A stretch of DNA of 64,000 bases, from positions 610,437 through 674,436 of the forward strand of contig CAJNDS010001846.1 of assembly GCA_905221605.1 (NCBI GenBank). The letters run 5' to 3'. This DNA is from Symbiodinium natans (taxonomy: Eukaryota > Sar > Dinophyceae > Suessiales > Symbiodiniaceae). The notes below the pieces were generated by a model. The model searched no databases, was not told the DNA's origin, and worked only from the letters and a program-made list of their open reading frames with translations. Below, piece by piece: positions 11,089 to 20,455 of this stretch (its first letter is position 1; the number at the start of each line of letters is the position of its first letter). The position numbers were made by a program, and so were the translations under genes.

Positions 11089-12026
11089 CTAGAGCCAGGC
11101 CTCGTCAACCAGCTTTACCAGGTGTTCTGTCGCCAGCCTCGGCCTCTGCAAACTCAACAGGTTCTTGATCCCCTGAGGCCGCGCGCCCTCGCCTCTCGGC
11201 CATGATGCTGCGAGCCAAGCTGGGCAGGTCCATCGTCTCCTGGCTCTAGGGGGGCTCTTGATTCTACCCGAGACTCTCGCAAGGGATGCTGTGATTCCTC
11301 GCGGCTCCGAAATGTGAAAGGCTTGGACAGTGCCTGCAGCAACATTCCCACAGGGTGGACAAAACATCACCGACAGCGACCATTGCACCAGAAAGGCACC
11401 TCTTTGCATTTCTGGAGTTCCACGAAGGCCTCTGTACTCGGGAGCTCTTGGTTCTGTTCCAGAGATTTCCAGAGTCAAAGAGTCGAAGAGGTCCAAGTTG
11501 GCAGTCGCATGATGTCGCATGGGGTCCTGCATGGGTCCTGCCTCGGACTCCGAGTCATCTCCGCTGGTGAGCTGCGCAACGACCCTGTGCAGGTCCTCAG
11601 GTTTCTTCGTGAAAGAGGCGGGGGAGGTGCTAGGCTAAAGGGCTAAAGTAAGACCGATGCCTCAAAGGCTTCAGCCTGAAAAGCAGCCATGGCTAGGGCT
11701 GCGGTTGCTCATTTTGCTATGTTGCTGCAAATTATTTTGCGAAGTGTTGTGGTTGTAGTTTCTGTGGGCTTTGCTAATCTAATCGCAACTCGCTTGCTCC
11801 GGCAGCTACGCTCATAAAGCCACACCCGTGGCAGCTCTTACTCGCACGAACTATTCAGGGCCGTTCGAGTGGGTCTCAGCACTCTGTCTGCACTTTGTGG
11901 CAAACTTGAGTCTGTGAGTGAGGTACAGAAGATTCTTATCATGATGTCTTGAAATTCTTTGATGCGTTCATGTCCAACGCCGACTTCGAGGAAGACAAAA
12001 GCCATGGAGGAAGCTGCAAGTATCAC
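11089..12026 (-). CDS. possible two-exon gene of unknown function
   Basis: Segment 12026-11900 (SSMAFVFLEVGVGHERIKEF) and segment 11640-11089 (KPEDLHRVVAQLTSGDDSES ... NLDLFDSLTLEISG) are both coding-like on minus. The second is open from an upstream in-frame region to a stop at 11089. The link between them is inferred from strand and distance. No domain is recognised. Confidence 0.35.
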
Positions 12027-12699
12027 GCTGTGTCAACATGAGACAGGTCTCGTGTCAAAGCCGGATACCTTCCATCCAGCCCAAGTCCTTCTCTTTTTGA
12101 CTTCGTTAACGCTGGCCGGTTGCATTCCCCGGCTGCCCAAGAACAAAGCTTGGGCATTGAGACCATCGACCTATCCTCCCAGCCTTAAGCCACAGGCTCT
12201 CTTCGGGTCACTCCTTAAGACCAATTCTCGCGGTGGCTGAGGGCCGCGCAACAAACGCTTGTTGCGCCTGCTGGGGGCGTACTGAGAGCCCGCGAGGAAG
12301 TCTGTAAGTGCACTGAAAGCTCTCTTGCTTAAACAAGGCGCTGCTTGCACGGCTCAATCAGAACCATCTCAGGATTCTGGGCCTTGTCTTTGCAATTGGA
12401 GGAGATGGCGTTAGCATTCTTCGGCCCACATGGACATGTCCTTTGCAGGGAGACACCGTGCCAAACCATGACATGTGCTGAGGGGGTGAAGGGAAGAGTT
12501 GGGAAGTAGTCTCTGCCACACTGTGCTTCCCTCCTCGGCAGCTGCGACCTGTCAAAGCCGAAGAGAAAGGCGATGAAAGCCATGAAGTTGGAGTTCAGAC
12601 AAGCAGAACATACCAGAACTAGTGGGGTTGTGCACCTCGCGTGCAGCGACTTCGGATGCAACACCTGCACACGATTAAAACGCTGGGTGCAAGGAACCT

Positions 12700-13176
12700 A
12701 GAAACGCATAGAAACACCTGCCATCTCACAGAAGCGTAGAGTTCGGCACCGGAGTTCTCGCCTTCGCTCTTGCCCGGCCCGTCCTCACCGTCCTCTCCGT
12801 CCTCAGGGTCCTCAGCGTCCTCGCCGTCCTCACAATGAACCCACCACAGACCCACACGGACCCTCAAAGGACCAACAGCAACGAGCAACGGTTGGTCTTT
12901 GCGCAGGAAGCTGGGTCGCTGGGTCCTGATCTCCCAGCGCATTTGTTTCGTCACCACTTGCTTGAAGCTTCTCCAACTTGGCTTCTCCAGCACCTTCGAT
13001 ACCGCCCATTCCACCCATGCCTTCTGCGTATGACTCCGCTTCGGGCTCCGGAAGCTCGCTTCGAGGATTCGAAGGATCTCCGGGACTGCCATCTTCCTCC
13101 AGCTCGACCCCGTAAGCGTCAGCCGTCGCTTCACGTGCTGCTCCTTCTTCCCCTTCCTCTTCCTCTTCACCATCAT
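12700..13176 (-). CDS. basic protein segment of unknown function
   Basis: Two long overlapping minus-strand frames exist here. I favour the one opening MVKRKRKGKKEQHVKRRLTL because almost all its third positions are G or C. It continues KMAVPEILRILEASFRSPKR and WAVSKVLEKPSWRSFKQVVT. The alternative frame (MAKVVRPAAAQDDGEEEEEG) is acidic with mixed third positions. A Glu/Asp/Gly repeat (DGEDAEDPEDGEDGEDGPG) follows at about 12.8 kb. The segment may be the next exon of the gene at 13.3-16.0 kb. Confidence 0.4.
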
Positions 13177-13264
13177 CCTGCGCGGCTGCAGGTCTCACGA
13201 CCTTGGCCAACAGGCTGCAGGACCCCTGTTTGCAATGCTCATTCCCACAAAACTCATCCTCGTT

Positions 13265-14918
13265 TCATCGGGCTCGAGCTGCTGCACGTGTCCGCCTCAG
13301 CCAAGTCAAGCGCGCGCTTCTAAAACGCCCTGACGTCCACCAAAGTGAGGCTGTGCGCCGCTGCGCGCGGCAGCATGCGACAATTTTTTTGCGGCAAAGC
13401 GACTTCTGAGAATCCGCAGCTTGGTCTGCCTTGCCGGCTAGAGCCTGCACGAGATCGGCCGAGGAGTGATTCAATGCGAGACAACGTGATGCACGCTTCC
13501 ACGACGCAAGTGATGCGGGGGCCACGCGGGGCCCGGGCCTGCTCCTTAACGGCGAGTGCTCTTGCATTGCCGAACTGGGCATCAGCACCCTGCGCATCTT
13601 CGACGTTGGGTGTGCCCTAAACCCTAAACCCTAAACCCTAAACCCTAAACTCTAAACCCTAAACCCCTAACCCCTAAACCCTAAACCCTAAACCCTAAAC
13701 CCTAAACCCTAAACCCTAAACCCTAAACCCAAATCCAATTGAGACTGCCCGCACCACGAGGCCACACACCATGTTTGCGGGGCATCAAGTGTACTTGCCT
13801 TACGCTTTGCTCCCTCGGCTCCTGAAAACTCAGCATGCCAGAAGCTGTTTAGGGTTTAGGGTTTAGGGTTTCGGGTTTGGGGTTTGGGGTTTGGGGTTTA
13901 GGGTTTAGGGTTTAGGGTTTAGGGTTTCGGATAAATGACTGGCACGCCATGCATGCCAGTGGACATGGAGAGAGTCCTCGTTTCCTTTTGACTTGAGCAG
14001 CTCCAGCTTTGGCGGCTTTTGCATTCTCCGCCAGCTTCAACTTGGCGCCTGCAGTCACAGACTCATATCACAAGTTCATCCAACGTTTATCAACGGGGGA
14101 TAGCAGGGGCAGGCTTCAAGTTCTTGACAACAGGCGTGACTCAGTGAGGGCCTCCTGCTGCCAAGTCCTGCAACAGCATCCATCACGGAACATCTAGCAC
14201 ACGGCGAAGCATATCCGCAAATATCCACCAGAGAACTCCCAGCATTTTTCAGCATCAGTCCCCACTGTTGCCAGCAGCTGCCGCGGCTGCTTCTGCACGC
14301 TCTCGACGCTGGCAGGGTGGTTTCACGGTCCACACACATTGCGACATCGACGTTGATGAAAGTCTACAGTAGCAAACTGGCAAAAGGATCCCTTTGTGTG
14401 GCTGGGCCGTACCTTCTTCTCTTTGGCTGCTGCATGCTTCTTGTCCCAGGCGTTGTGCGCCTGCTGCAAGCATGAGATGTGGGAGCATGGTATTTCAGGC
14501 AGCTCGGGTGCAAAATGTTGCAAACAAAGCATTTCAGTAGGGTCTGAGGCGGGGTGGCAACGTCTGGAAAACTTGGACGTTGGGGACTTGGCGCTCACAG
14601 AATTTCGGAGCGCGCCGAGGCCAAAAGGAAAGACCCCCGTTGCTTCATCAGCACAGACAGAACTCACGCGAGCTCCAAGGAGTTAGCTTTTTGTGATTGC
14701 TCTGCCCGGCCTTCTCAAATGCCTCCCCCATTCGAACCATGGCATCCGTAATCCAGTCTCTGTCAGCCTCAGAAAGTGAGAAGAGTTCCGCAAAGGGACC
14801 TGAACAAGAGGAACCTGCCTTCACCGACACGTTGACTCTTTCCATGAGGTCTCTGGCACCTCCAAGCTGCGTCGGAAACGAGCTGGCGGTTTAGGGTTTA
14901 GGGTTTAGGGTTTAGGGT

Positions 14919-14971
<53 letters not shown>

Positions 14972-15960
14972 GGCTAAGGGTTTAGCGTTTAGGGTGCCCG
15001 GCTCATGGAGACACCAGCGGACACTCCCGTCACCCGTCACCCATGCGCCTTCCTTTGCCCCTCGCGGTGTGCAGCTTGGGGTCCACATGAACTCATAGGC
15101 CATCACCTCCCCAGTTCTCTTACGGTTGCTTAGCAGGGGAAATTGGGGAATGAGGTACCCTACATGATCCCTTAAAGGGATTCTGTACTGCCCCAATTTC
15201 CCTCATTCCCTGCCAACCAACCGTAAGAAGATCGAGCGCTCTCTGCGCCCAGAAGTGTAAAGCTGCATACTTGCAGCAATTTGTAGGGATTTCTCGAGGA
15301 AATCGAGAGGATGCTGGGGCTCTCGCCCGCAGGATGCTCAAAACCATGGGGCTCTTGGCTGTGACCATCTTCAGCTCATCACCCGGGTTCATGAAGCCTC
15401 AGCTGCACCCTTTCAATCGTGCAGCTAATTAAGGCTCTAAAAAAGCTGGGGATCCGCAGACTGGGCCACAGGCGAAGGAGCCTGTCAATATCCCAGAGAG
15501 TCCGCAGGATCCCCCTGTGTGAGCAGGATTGCGGGGCAAAATTTCTGTAGCTTTGCCGATGCTTTGCTGAAAAGCGCCCTGCCTGAGAAAGATCTCTGAG
15601 GTCAGGCGCGGAGTGATTCGATACTTGACTTTGGCATCGTACTGCGGCGGCACTGTGCATAAATGCTCCCAGCAAGAACTGTCCCTCACAACATCCTCAC
15701 AAAAGGGCCTCCAGGAATTTTGACAGAAACTCCTCCATGTCAGCTGCAGAGATGGTCTTCTGGTCATCCCAGCTGAGCAGCAGGTTCACTGCCAAGATCC
15801 AATCCTGAGCCAGCTGCTCAACAAGACCCAGGTACCCGGTGATCTATCACAGTCCATTCCACGCCTCCAGCCGGCTCTTGTACTTCTTGGCTTTCTCTGG
15901 ATCTCTGTGCCAGTCACTCTCTTCCTCAGTGGCAGCAGTGCGAGAGTGCATTGCCGCGCG
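13265..15960 (-). CDS. multi-exon gene of unknown function with telomere-repeat introns
   Basis: Coding segments in order: 15960-15850 (DPEKAKKYKSRLEAWNG), 15843-15700 (GLVEQLAQDWILAVNLLLSW, DMEEFLSKFLEALL), 15690-15390 (two frames; VKYRITPRLTSEIFLRQGAF, LWPSLRIPSFFRALISC), 15370-15222 (HFWAQRALDLLT), 15118-14999 (RTGEVMAYEFMWTPSCTPRG), 14870-14665 (SEADRDWITDAMVRMGEAFE), 14530-14420, 14340-14170, 14060-13929 (LAENAKAAKAGAAQVKRKRG), 13844-13729 (HLMPRKHGVWPRGAGSLNWI) and 13616 down (GTPNVEDAQGADAQFGNARA). Introns 15221-15119, 13928-13845 and 13728-13617 have joined phases. Unity of the gene is inferred. No family is recognised. TGA and TAG lie in frame at 15849-15844 between two strong segments. 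Confidence 0.55.
13617..13728 (-). repeat. telomere-repeat intron, sense (TTTAGGG)n, 112 bases
   Basis: CCCTAAA on plus, so TTTAGGG in the transcript. Donor ATTTGG|GTTTAG at 13728, acceptor TTTAG|GGC at 13617, both supplied by the heptamer. Phase 0 on both sides joins ...LNWIW to GTPNVEDAQG. The whole intron is array. Confidence 0.75.
13845..13928 (-). repeat. telomere-repeat intron, antisense (CCCTAAA)n, 84 bases
   Basis: TTTAGGG on plus. The transcript donor is ATCC|GAAACC at 13928, a GA donor, and the acceptor is AACAG|CTTC at 13845. Phase 1+2 joins CQSFI to PSGMLSF. Only these borders give the frame that also fits the next intron. Confidence 0.7.
14893..14998. repeat. telomere-type array, TTTAGGG block then TTGAGGG block
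   Basis: Four TTTAGGG units, then about eight TTGAGGG units, then mixed units. It lies between two strong minus-strand exons (ending CLHEPG, and starting near ARDLMERVNVSVKAG), so it is intronic. A GC donor (CCGG|GCACCC) is next to it, but the joining phase is not settled. Confidence 0.75.
15119..15227 (-). mobile_element. terminal-inverted-repeat introner element
   Basis: CTTACGGTTG at 15119-15128 is the exact reverse complement of CAACCGTAAG at 15218-15227, and imperfect pairing continues about 37 bases inward (GGGGAAATTGGGG). On the minus strand the donor CTTACG|GTTGG (15221) and acceptor CCGTAAG|AGAAC (15119) both lie in the terminal repeats. Removing the 103 bases joins ALDLLT to RTGEVMAYEF in phase 0. 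The centre holds a second palindrome (GATCCCTTAAAGGGAT-like). Confidence 0.75.
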
Positions 15961-16199
15961 GTCTATGTCAAACGGTCTCTAGGGTCCAAGCTCTATCAAA
16001 CGTGCGCCGTTGTCTGTCAGGTGCGTATCTGCGACGACCTCCCGCGAACCTTGCGCCCAGTTCGACAAGAGAGGTATGGCTAAATACGGCCAAAGCCAGC
16101 CAAGCCCTATTGTAGGATGCTTGCTCGTCGGCGCCGTGGCGCTTCGCGCCAGCTGCAGAGTGCAATATTGGTGTGCATCACAATGGCTTTATGGCTCCG

Positions 16200-16440
16200 G
16201 AAGGCAGTTCAGCAGTCGCTTCGAACTTCAAACTCTGCAGAAGACTGCTGCCTGCAGGCGTCAGCGTCAGACCGGTGCTGCCCCTGTGCGGCCGTCCACC
16301 CCAGCCTGCCCGCACTCTGCGCATCTGACAAAGCCAGTGGAAATAATACACAACCCTAGACCCTCAACCCTAAACCCTAAACCCTAACCCATGCCTCCTT
16401 CGCTCTCCAGCATTCTACCGGACCTTGGCTTCACATCGCT
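16200..16440 (-). CDS. two exons of an unknown gene around a short telomere-repeat intron
   Basis: Exon 16440 to about 16391 reads DVKPRSGRMLESEGGM, then donor ATGG|GTTAGG. An acceptor TTGTCAG|ATG at 16325 opens a segment (AQSAGRLGWTAAQGQHRSDA, CRQQSSAEFEVRSDC) that ends near 16208. Both are coding-like, but the phase at the first exon is not independently fixed. Confidence 0.4.
16350..16391. repeat. short telomere-type array
   Basis: CCCTAGA, CCCTCAA, then CCCTAAA units on plus. It forms the donor half of a probable minus-strand intron that ends at 16325. Confidence 0.65.
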
Positions 16441-16499
16441 TGGCTCCTGGCTCTATTGATCTCCTATTAGTTGACCCTCCTGCATATGTACAGATGAGG

Positions 16500-16565
16500 C
16501 AAGACCATCATACAAGCACATACATACACACGTACGTACGTACATACATACATACATACATACAG
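16500..16565. repeat. TACA/GTAC microsatellite
   Basis: Repeated CATACATACA and ACGTACGTACGT words; no coding sense. Confidence 0.85.
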
Positions 16566-17389
16566 CAAAAACTGTTGCCTCAATATCGTGATCCAGTTTG
16601 AGAAGCCAGACAGCGTCCAGCTTAGAAAAAAGATTGTCTTCCCATCAGTGCGAGCTATGCTGGACTATGCTTGACCATTCCTTGAAGCCTGAGCACAGTA
16701 AGCTCTCTCAGTTTAGGGGTCAATGAGGGTGGTATTCGGCAACGAGCCCGGCGCGCGGGGCTGCGACTGAGCACGGCGCACACGGCGGCGCGGCAGGGCT
16801 CCGCGGAGCTCTGCCATGCGACCTACCCCAAAAGGCAGAACGAGAGATTCTGGCAGAACAGAACCGAACAGAACCGAACAGAGAGTCCCAGCCTGTTGCT
16901 GGAGGCCTGCCTCTTCGGAGCTGACCTGTCTTTCTGTCCCTCTGGAATGAAAGCAATGGAAGCTCTCTCTCTGCCCTTCCCAGATGCCTCGAGCCCCTCT
17001 CCCATCTGGGCTGCGGCCTGCAGCATGAGCTGAGTCAGAGTGGTGTCTTTCTTACGGCAACAGAGCTTACGCTGCCCAAACTCAGTGCTCAGCCTGTGCA
17101 GCTACACTCCGGGCATAGCAAGAACACGTTTCAAAACTCTTCAGATGCGCTGCGGCGGACTGTGCTCCGAGCTGGTGCTGCGCCGGCGCACGCCGGGAAT
17201 GAGCACTCTGCGCTGGGGACCTTGCCGATTAGAAGATATGTGAAAGAGCGCTTGCTGTAGCAAACTGTAGAATCACTGTCGACGTGCACGTATTTCAATC
17301 ACAGCTGAAAAGTGCCACCGTGCCACCTTCTCGACTCCTGCTGCGTCTCCCATCAATCTGGTCTCTCTCGAGCAACCTCTGACACTTAC

Positions 17390-17700
17390 AAGAACACGAC
17401 AGCAATCACATACGCGATGCTTCAACGGCCGCTTTCCTTGAGAGTGGGCGGCGAAGTTGCCCATCTCGACGAGAGGGCGAGCGGCTGTCAGCGGCACGGT
17501 CGGGGCCCGCCTCCAACAGCGTTCAGCTGGAGCTCTTCTATGCTCTTCTATGCGTTTCCTGTCCCATTCCGAATTCCGAACCTCATGGTCGTTCCAGTCA
17601 GGGCGCCGGCGCTTTCCCGGACCCAAGCGAGGCCAACCAGCCATCGGTGCTCGGCTGCCTACTTCTTTCAAATGTGCTTCGCGGCGTTACATGCTGAGGG
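17390..17700 (-). CDS. exon of an unknown gene
   Basis: Open from about 17700 to a clean donor, TTCTT|GTAAGT, at 17389. It contains RRPDWNDHEVRNSEWDRKRI, a charged helix (EEHRRAPAERCWRR) and KHRVCDCCRVL. Basic and Trp/Arg-rich. The downstream exon (about 17330-17273) is uncertain. No family is recognised. Confidence 0.45.
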
Positions 17701-18372
17701 CTACGGGCTGGGAACTGCAGTGTATTGATGGTACTGAAGCCGCGGCAAAGATATTGGATGGGACAGGCCTGCCCTGATACAGCTGCAGCTACTGGCTGCT
17801 TTGTGCTGGTTTGGTTCAAGGGCCCTTCCCGCGTACCACATACATCGCCTGCACCTGCAATGCGGCCGTGGAAAAGCAACTATTGGCGCTCTTTCGGTCA
17901 GACTACTCAATCTACCTCACTTAATGGATAAAGTTGGTATCGATGAGGAGAACGTGGGGATGCTGGGAACATGGCATCCGACATGTCGATGCAAAATGCA
18001 TCGATGGAGAATAGCTTCAGTGAGGCAGGGCGCACAAATATCGACATGTACGACATGTCGGCCAACACCACGAAGGATCACAGAGAGAACACATGCAAAG
18101 AGATGCAAAGCAGTGCAATGACAGCGCGCTGCTGAAAGCGGTCCCACCGACCGAGGCTCCATTTACACCACTCCCTGCATACTCCATTCAAGTCTGTGCA
18201 GTTGTGCAGAGACTTTAGGGGAATCTCCGGTCCGTCTCTTGGAGAGGAACTTGAGACTCAACAAAAAACTAGAGGAGCCTATGGCTGATCTTTTGCTACT
18301 GCCTACACTCAGCATGCTCTGCATCTCCTGCGCGCAATGGGGTGTATTACTCGATGTGACATATTAAGTACA

Positions 18373-18396
18373 AACACACACACACACACACACACA
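18373..18396. repeat. (CA)n microsatellite
   Basis: Twelve CA dinucleotides. Confidence 0.9.
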
Positions 18397-18564
18397 GAAG
18401 AGACAAAACCAAAAGTGTTCGGCCCTTCGGGGCACGATCCCAAGAAGCAGTGACAGCAAGCAACAGGCCGGGATGGCACAGGATGTCTTTCTTTCCGGTC
18501 GCCCGAAAAGCACGGAATGACTGCCACAGGGTGCATCATTGGCCACAGTTCTTCCCTCCCAAAA

Positions 18565-18798
18565 TCACCAGCATCTCGGGTCTTCTAGGTTGTCGACCTG
18601 ATGGTTTGGGATGTGTGCCGCCTGGGCTCCACCTGTCGGAAGCATTTTCAGCCATGTTTTGAGCATCTGTGAAAAGCCAGTTTTTGCTTTTGCGCCCGCT
18701 GCCTGAGCGATATGCTCGCAAGTCGGGCAGCGACCCGTCCCTGGCAGGAACGTAGGGCCTGCAGCGGTGTCCACGACATTGCTGGACAATAGGCCCAT
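18565..18798 (-). CDS. small protein or exon with a CxxC motif, 77 aa
   Basis: ATG at 18798 (MGLLSSNVVDTAAGPTFLPG) to TGA at 18565. It contains GRCPTCEHIAQAAGAKAKTG and FSQMLKTWLKMLP. The single CPTC pair could be half of a zinc site. The frame is also open upstream of the ATG, so this may be the terminal exon of a longer gene. No family is recognised. Confidence 0.45.
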   Translation of the reverse strand: MGLLSSNVVDTAAGPTFLPGTGRCPTCEHIAQAAGAKAKTGFSQMLKTWLKMLPTGGAQAAHIPNHQVDNLEDPRCW

Positions 18799-19147
18799 CT
18801 CACTGACGACCAGACCTTATGCTAGAGACCGTGCGGTCATCGAGCTGGTACCTGTCAAATCTTACAAATCTCCCTACAGCTGGGAACGAACCCAGGGCCA
18901 AGGTCCCAGACATCAACACGTATCAACAAGCAAATATGGCGCACTGCTCTCGCTTGTCTGATGTGGCATGCAGCTTCGTCACATCTTGACCATATGGCCA
19001 AAACCTAGACCTCAAGAAGTGTCTCGCACACCATGTGCCCCAGACGCTGCAAGGAGTTCTTCAGATGCCATCAAGCTTAGAAAGCCGCGATGTTGTCATC
19101 ATGCTAACATTGGGCATGGGAGCCTTTGGCAGAACCAGGCAGGTGTT

Positions 19148-19222
19148 ATCGCGATTACAACATGACTACAACATGATTACAACATGATTACTACATGATT
19201 ACTACATGATTACAACATGCCT
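19148..19222. repeat. TACAACATGATT tandem repeat
   Basis: About six copies of an 11-12 base unit (ACATGATTACA / ACATGATTACT) just past the 3' end of the gene ending at 19234. Confidence 0.85.
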
Positions 19223-19233
19223 GAAGACCAGCT

Positions 19234-20335
19234 TCAAACCACTCGCCATAACTGCGATACAGACGAATTGGGGCCTGAGAGGTCAGAGACAATTTTCTGA
19301 AGCCATCTGTTGCTTTTGTGCCACTCATTGAGGCAAGAACGTGTCTGTTGTCGCAAGGCTTTAGATGCCCGACCTGGTTCAAAACTCTCCCAGCCAATAG
19401 CTGCTACCAGAGCTCAATCTTGGGGGAAGAGCCGTATCCAGCCGGCATTTCCCAATGGCAGTGGTGCTGGTGTACATCTCCCTGGCAGGCGAAGACAGCA
19501 TCGGGGTAGTGAGCCATAAGTTGCCTTCCTTCACTTCAGGGCCATAAATCAGTGAAGGTGCTCCATGCTTCGTGTATAGGCGGCATTCCGTTGCAGCCCC
19601 TGCGTGTGCCATGGACCTGACCATTCTCAAACGCACCACACCACCTTCCAGGAAGCCTGGAGACACAGCAAAGAAGAGCAAAGAAGCGCCCTTTGGGATC
19701 GGGCTTGCCATCTTGGCTTCCGCGTGTCTCCCGCGGATGTGTGTTTGAGCCAAGGACTTGTCAGGGTATTGATGGACGAGGTGGGCTGTCTTGGCAAGAA
19801 CTTGAGAAAACAACTCTAGTATGAGGCTCTCTGAAAGGTCGGCTTTTCTAGGCCGCATAGGCTCGCACCGTGTGCTCTGTGAAACATTGACATAGGGCTA
19901 TCTCAGAAACCTCGGCCGTGAGGAGATCAGTTGGCACATCACGCTTCCGATCCTCTTGACTTTCGTGGAGCCTGGCCTCGTCAGACCGTGTACTTTGGAA
20001 ATCTCGACGTCGCAGCCGCCTTCCTCCGCGGGCCTCGGACGGCAATCGGCCCGAGCCTTTCTAATGCTGGCGACTTCTCTTGTTCAGCTTCTGGCAGCAC
20101 GCACTTTCGAAGTCCAAACAGCTGCTCTGCATTGGGGCAACACCCACCCGCAGAAACCTGTCATGGCTTTAGGCTCAGGGAATGCTGCACATAGCCCCCA
20201 AGATAATCCATGTCTGAGCCATGTTCGAATCATGAACTTTTTGGGCATCTGGCAAGACGCCGAGAGCTCCAAAGGCAACCACTAGGAAGACCAAAGAGAT
20301 CAGCAGCAGCCTTGACCACTTTGCAAGATATGTCG
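19234..20335 (-). CDS. probable membrane-anchored protein of unknown function
   Basis: Segment 20300-20180 has one transmembrane stretch (LLLISLVFLVVAFGALGVLP) after AKWSR, typical of a signal anchor. It is followed by segments at about 20010-19860 (DVPTDLLTAEVSEIALCQCF), 19840-19430 (PIPKGASLLFFAVSPGFLEG, GGVVRLRMVRSMAHAG, YGPEVKEGNLWL) and a terminal exon 19345-19234 (LNEWHKSNRWLQKIVSDLSG) with stop TGA. A type II membrane enzyme is possible, but no catalytic motif is recognised. It may be the continuation of the gene at 20.4-22.3 kb rather than a separate gene. Confidence 0.5.
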
Positions 20336-20336
20336 G

Positions 20337-20436
20337 GATGTTCCCCCTTTTTCTAAACAGTCCTTGATAGGGATTCCAATAGGGGGGTGCTATCATCCAT
20401 AATCCCTATTTGCTAGTAGAAGAAAGGGGGAACATC
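20337..20436. mobile_element. MITE-like element with 15-base terminal inverted repeats
   Basis: GATGTTCCCCCTTT at the left end and AAAGGGGGAACATC at the right end are reverse complements; a second inner pair (AGGGATT / AATCCCT) lies inside. Total 100 bases. It sits between coding segments on minus, so it is probably intronic. Confidence 0.7.
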
Positions 20437-20455
20437 AACTCTGAGCCCAAAACCG

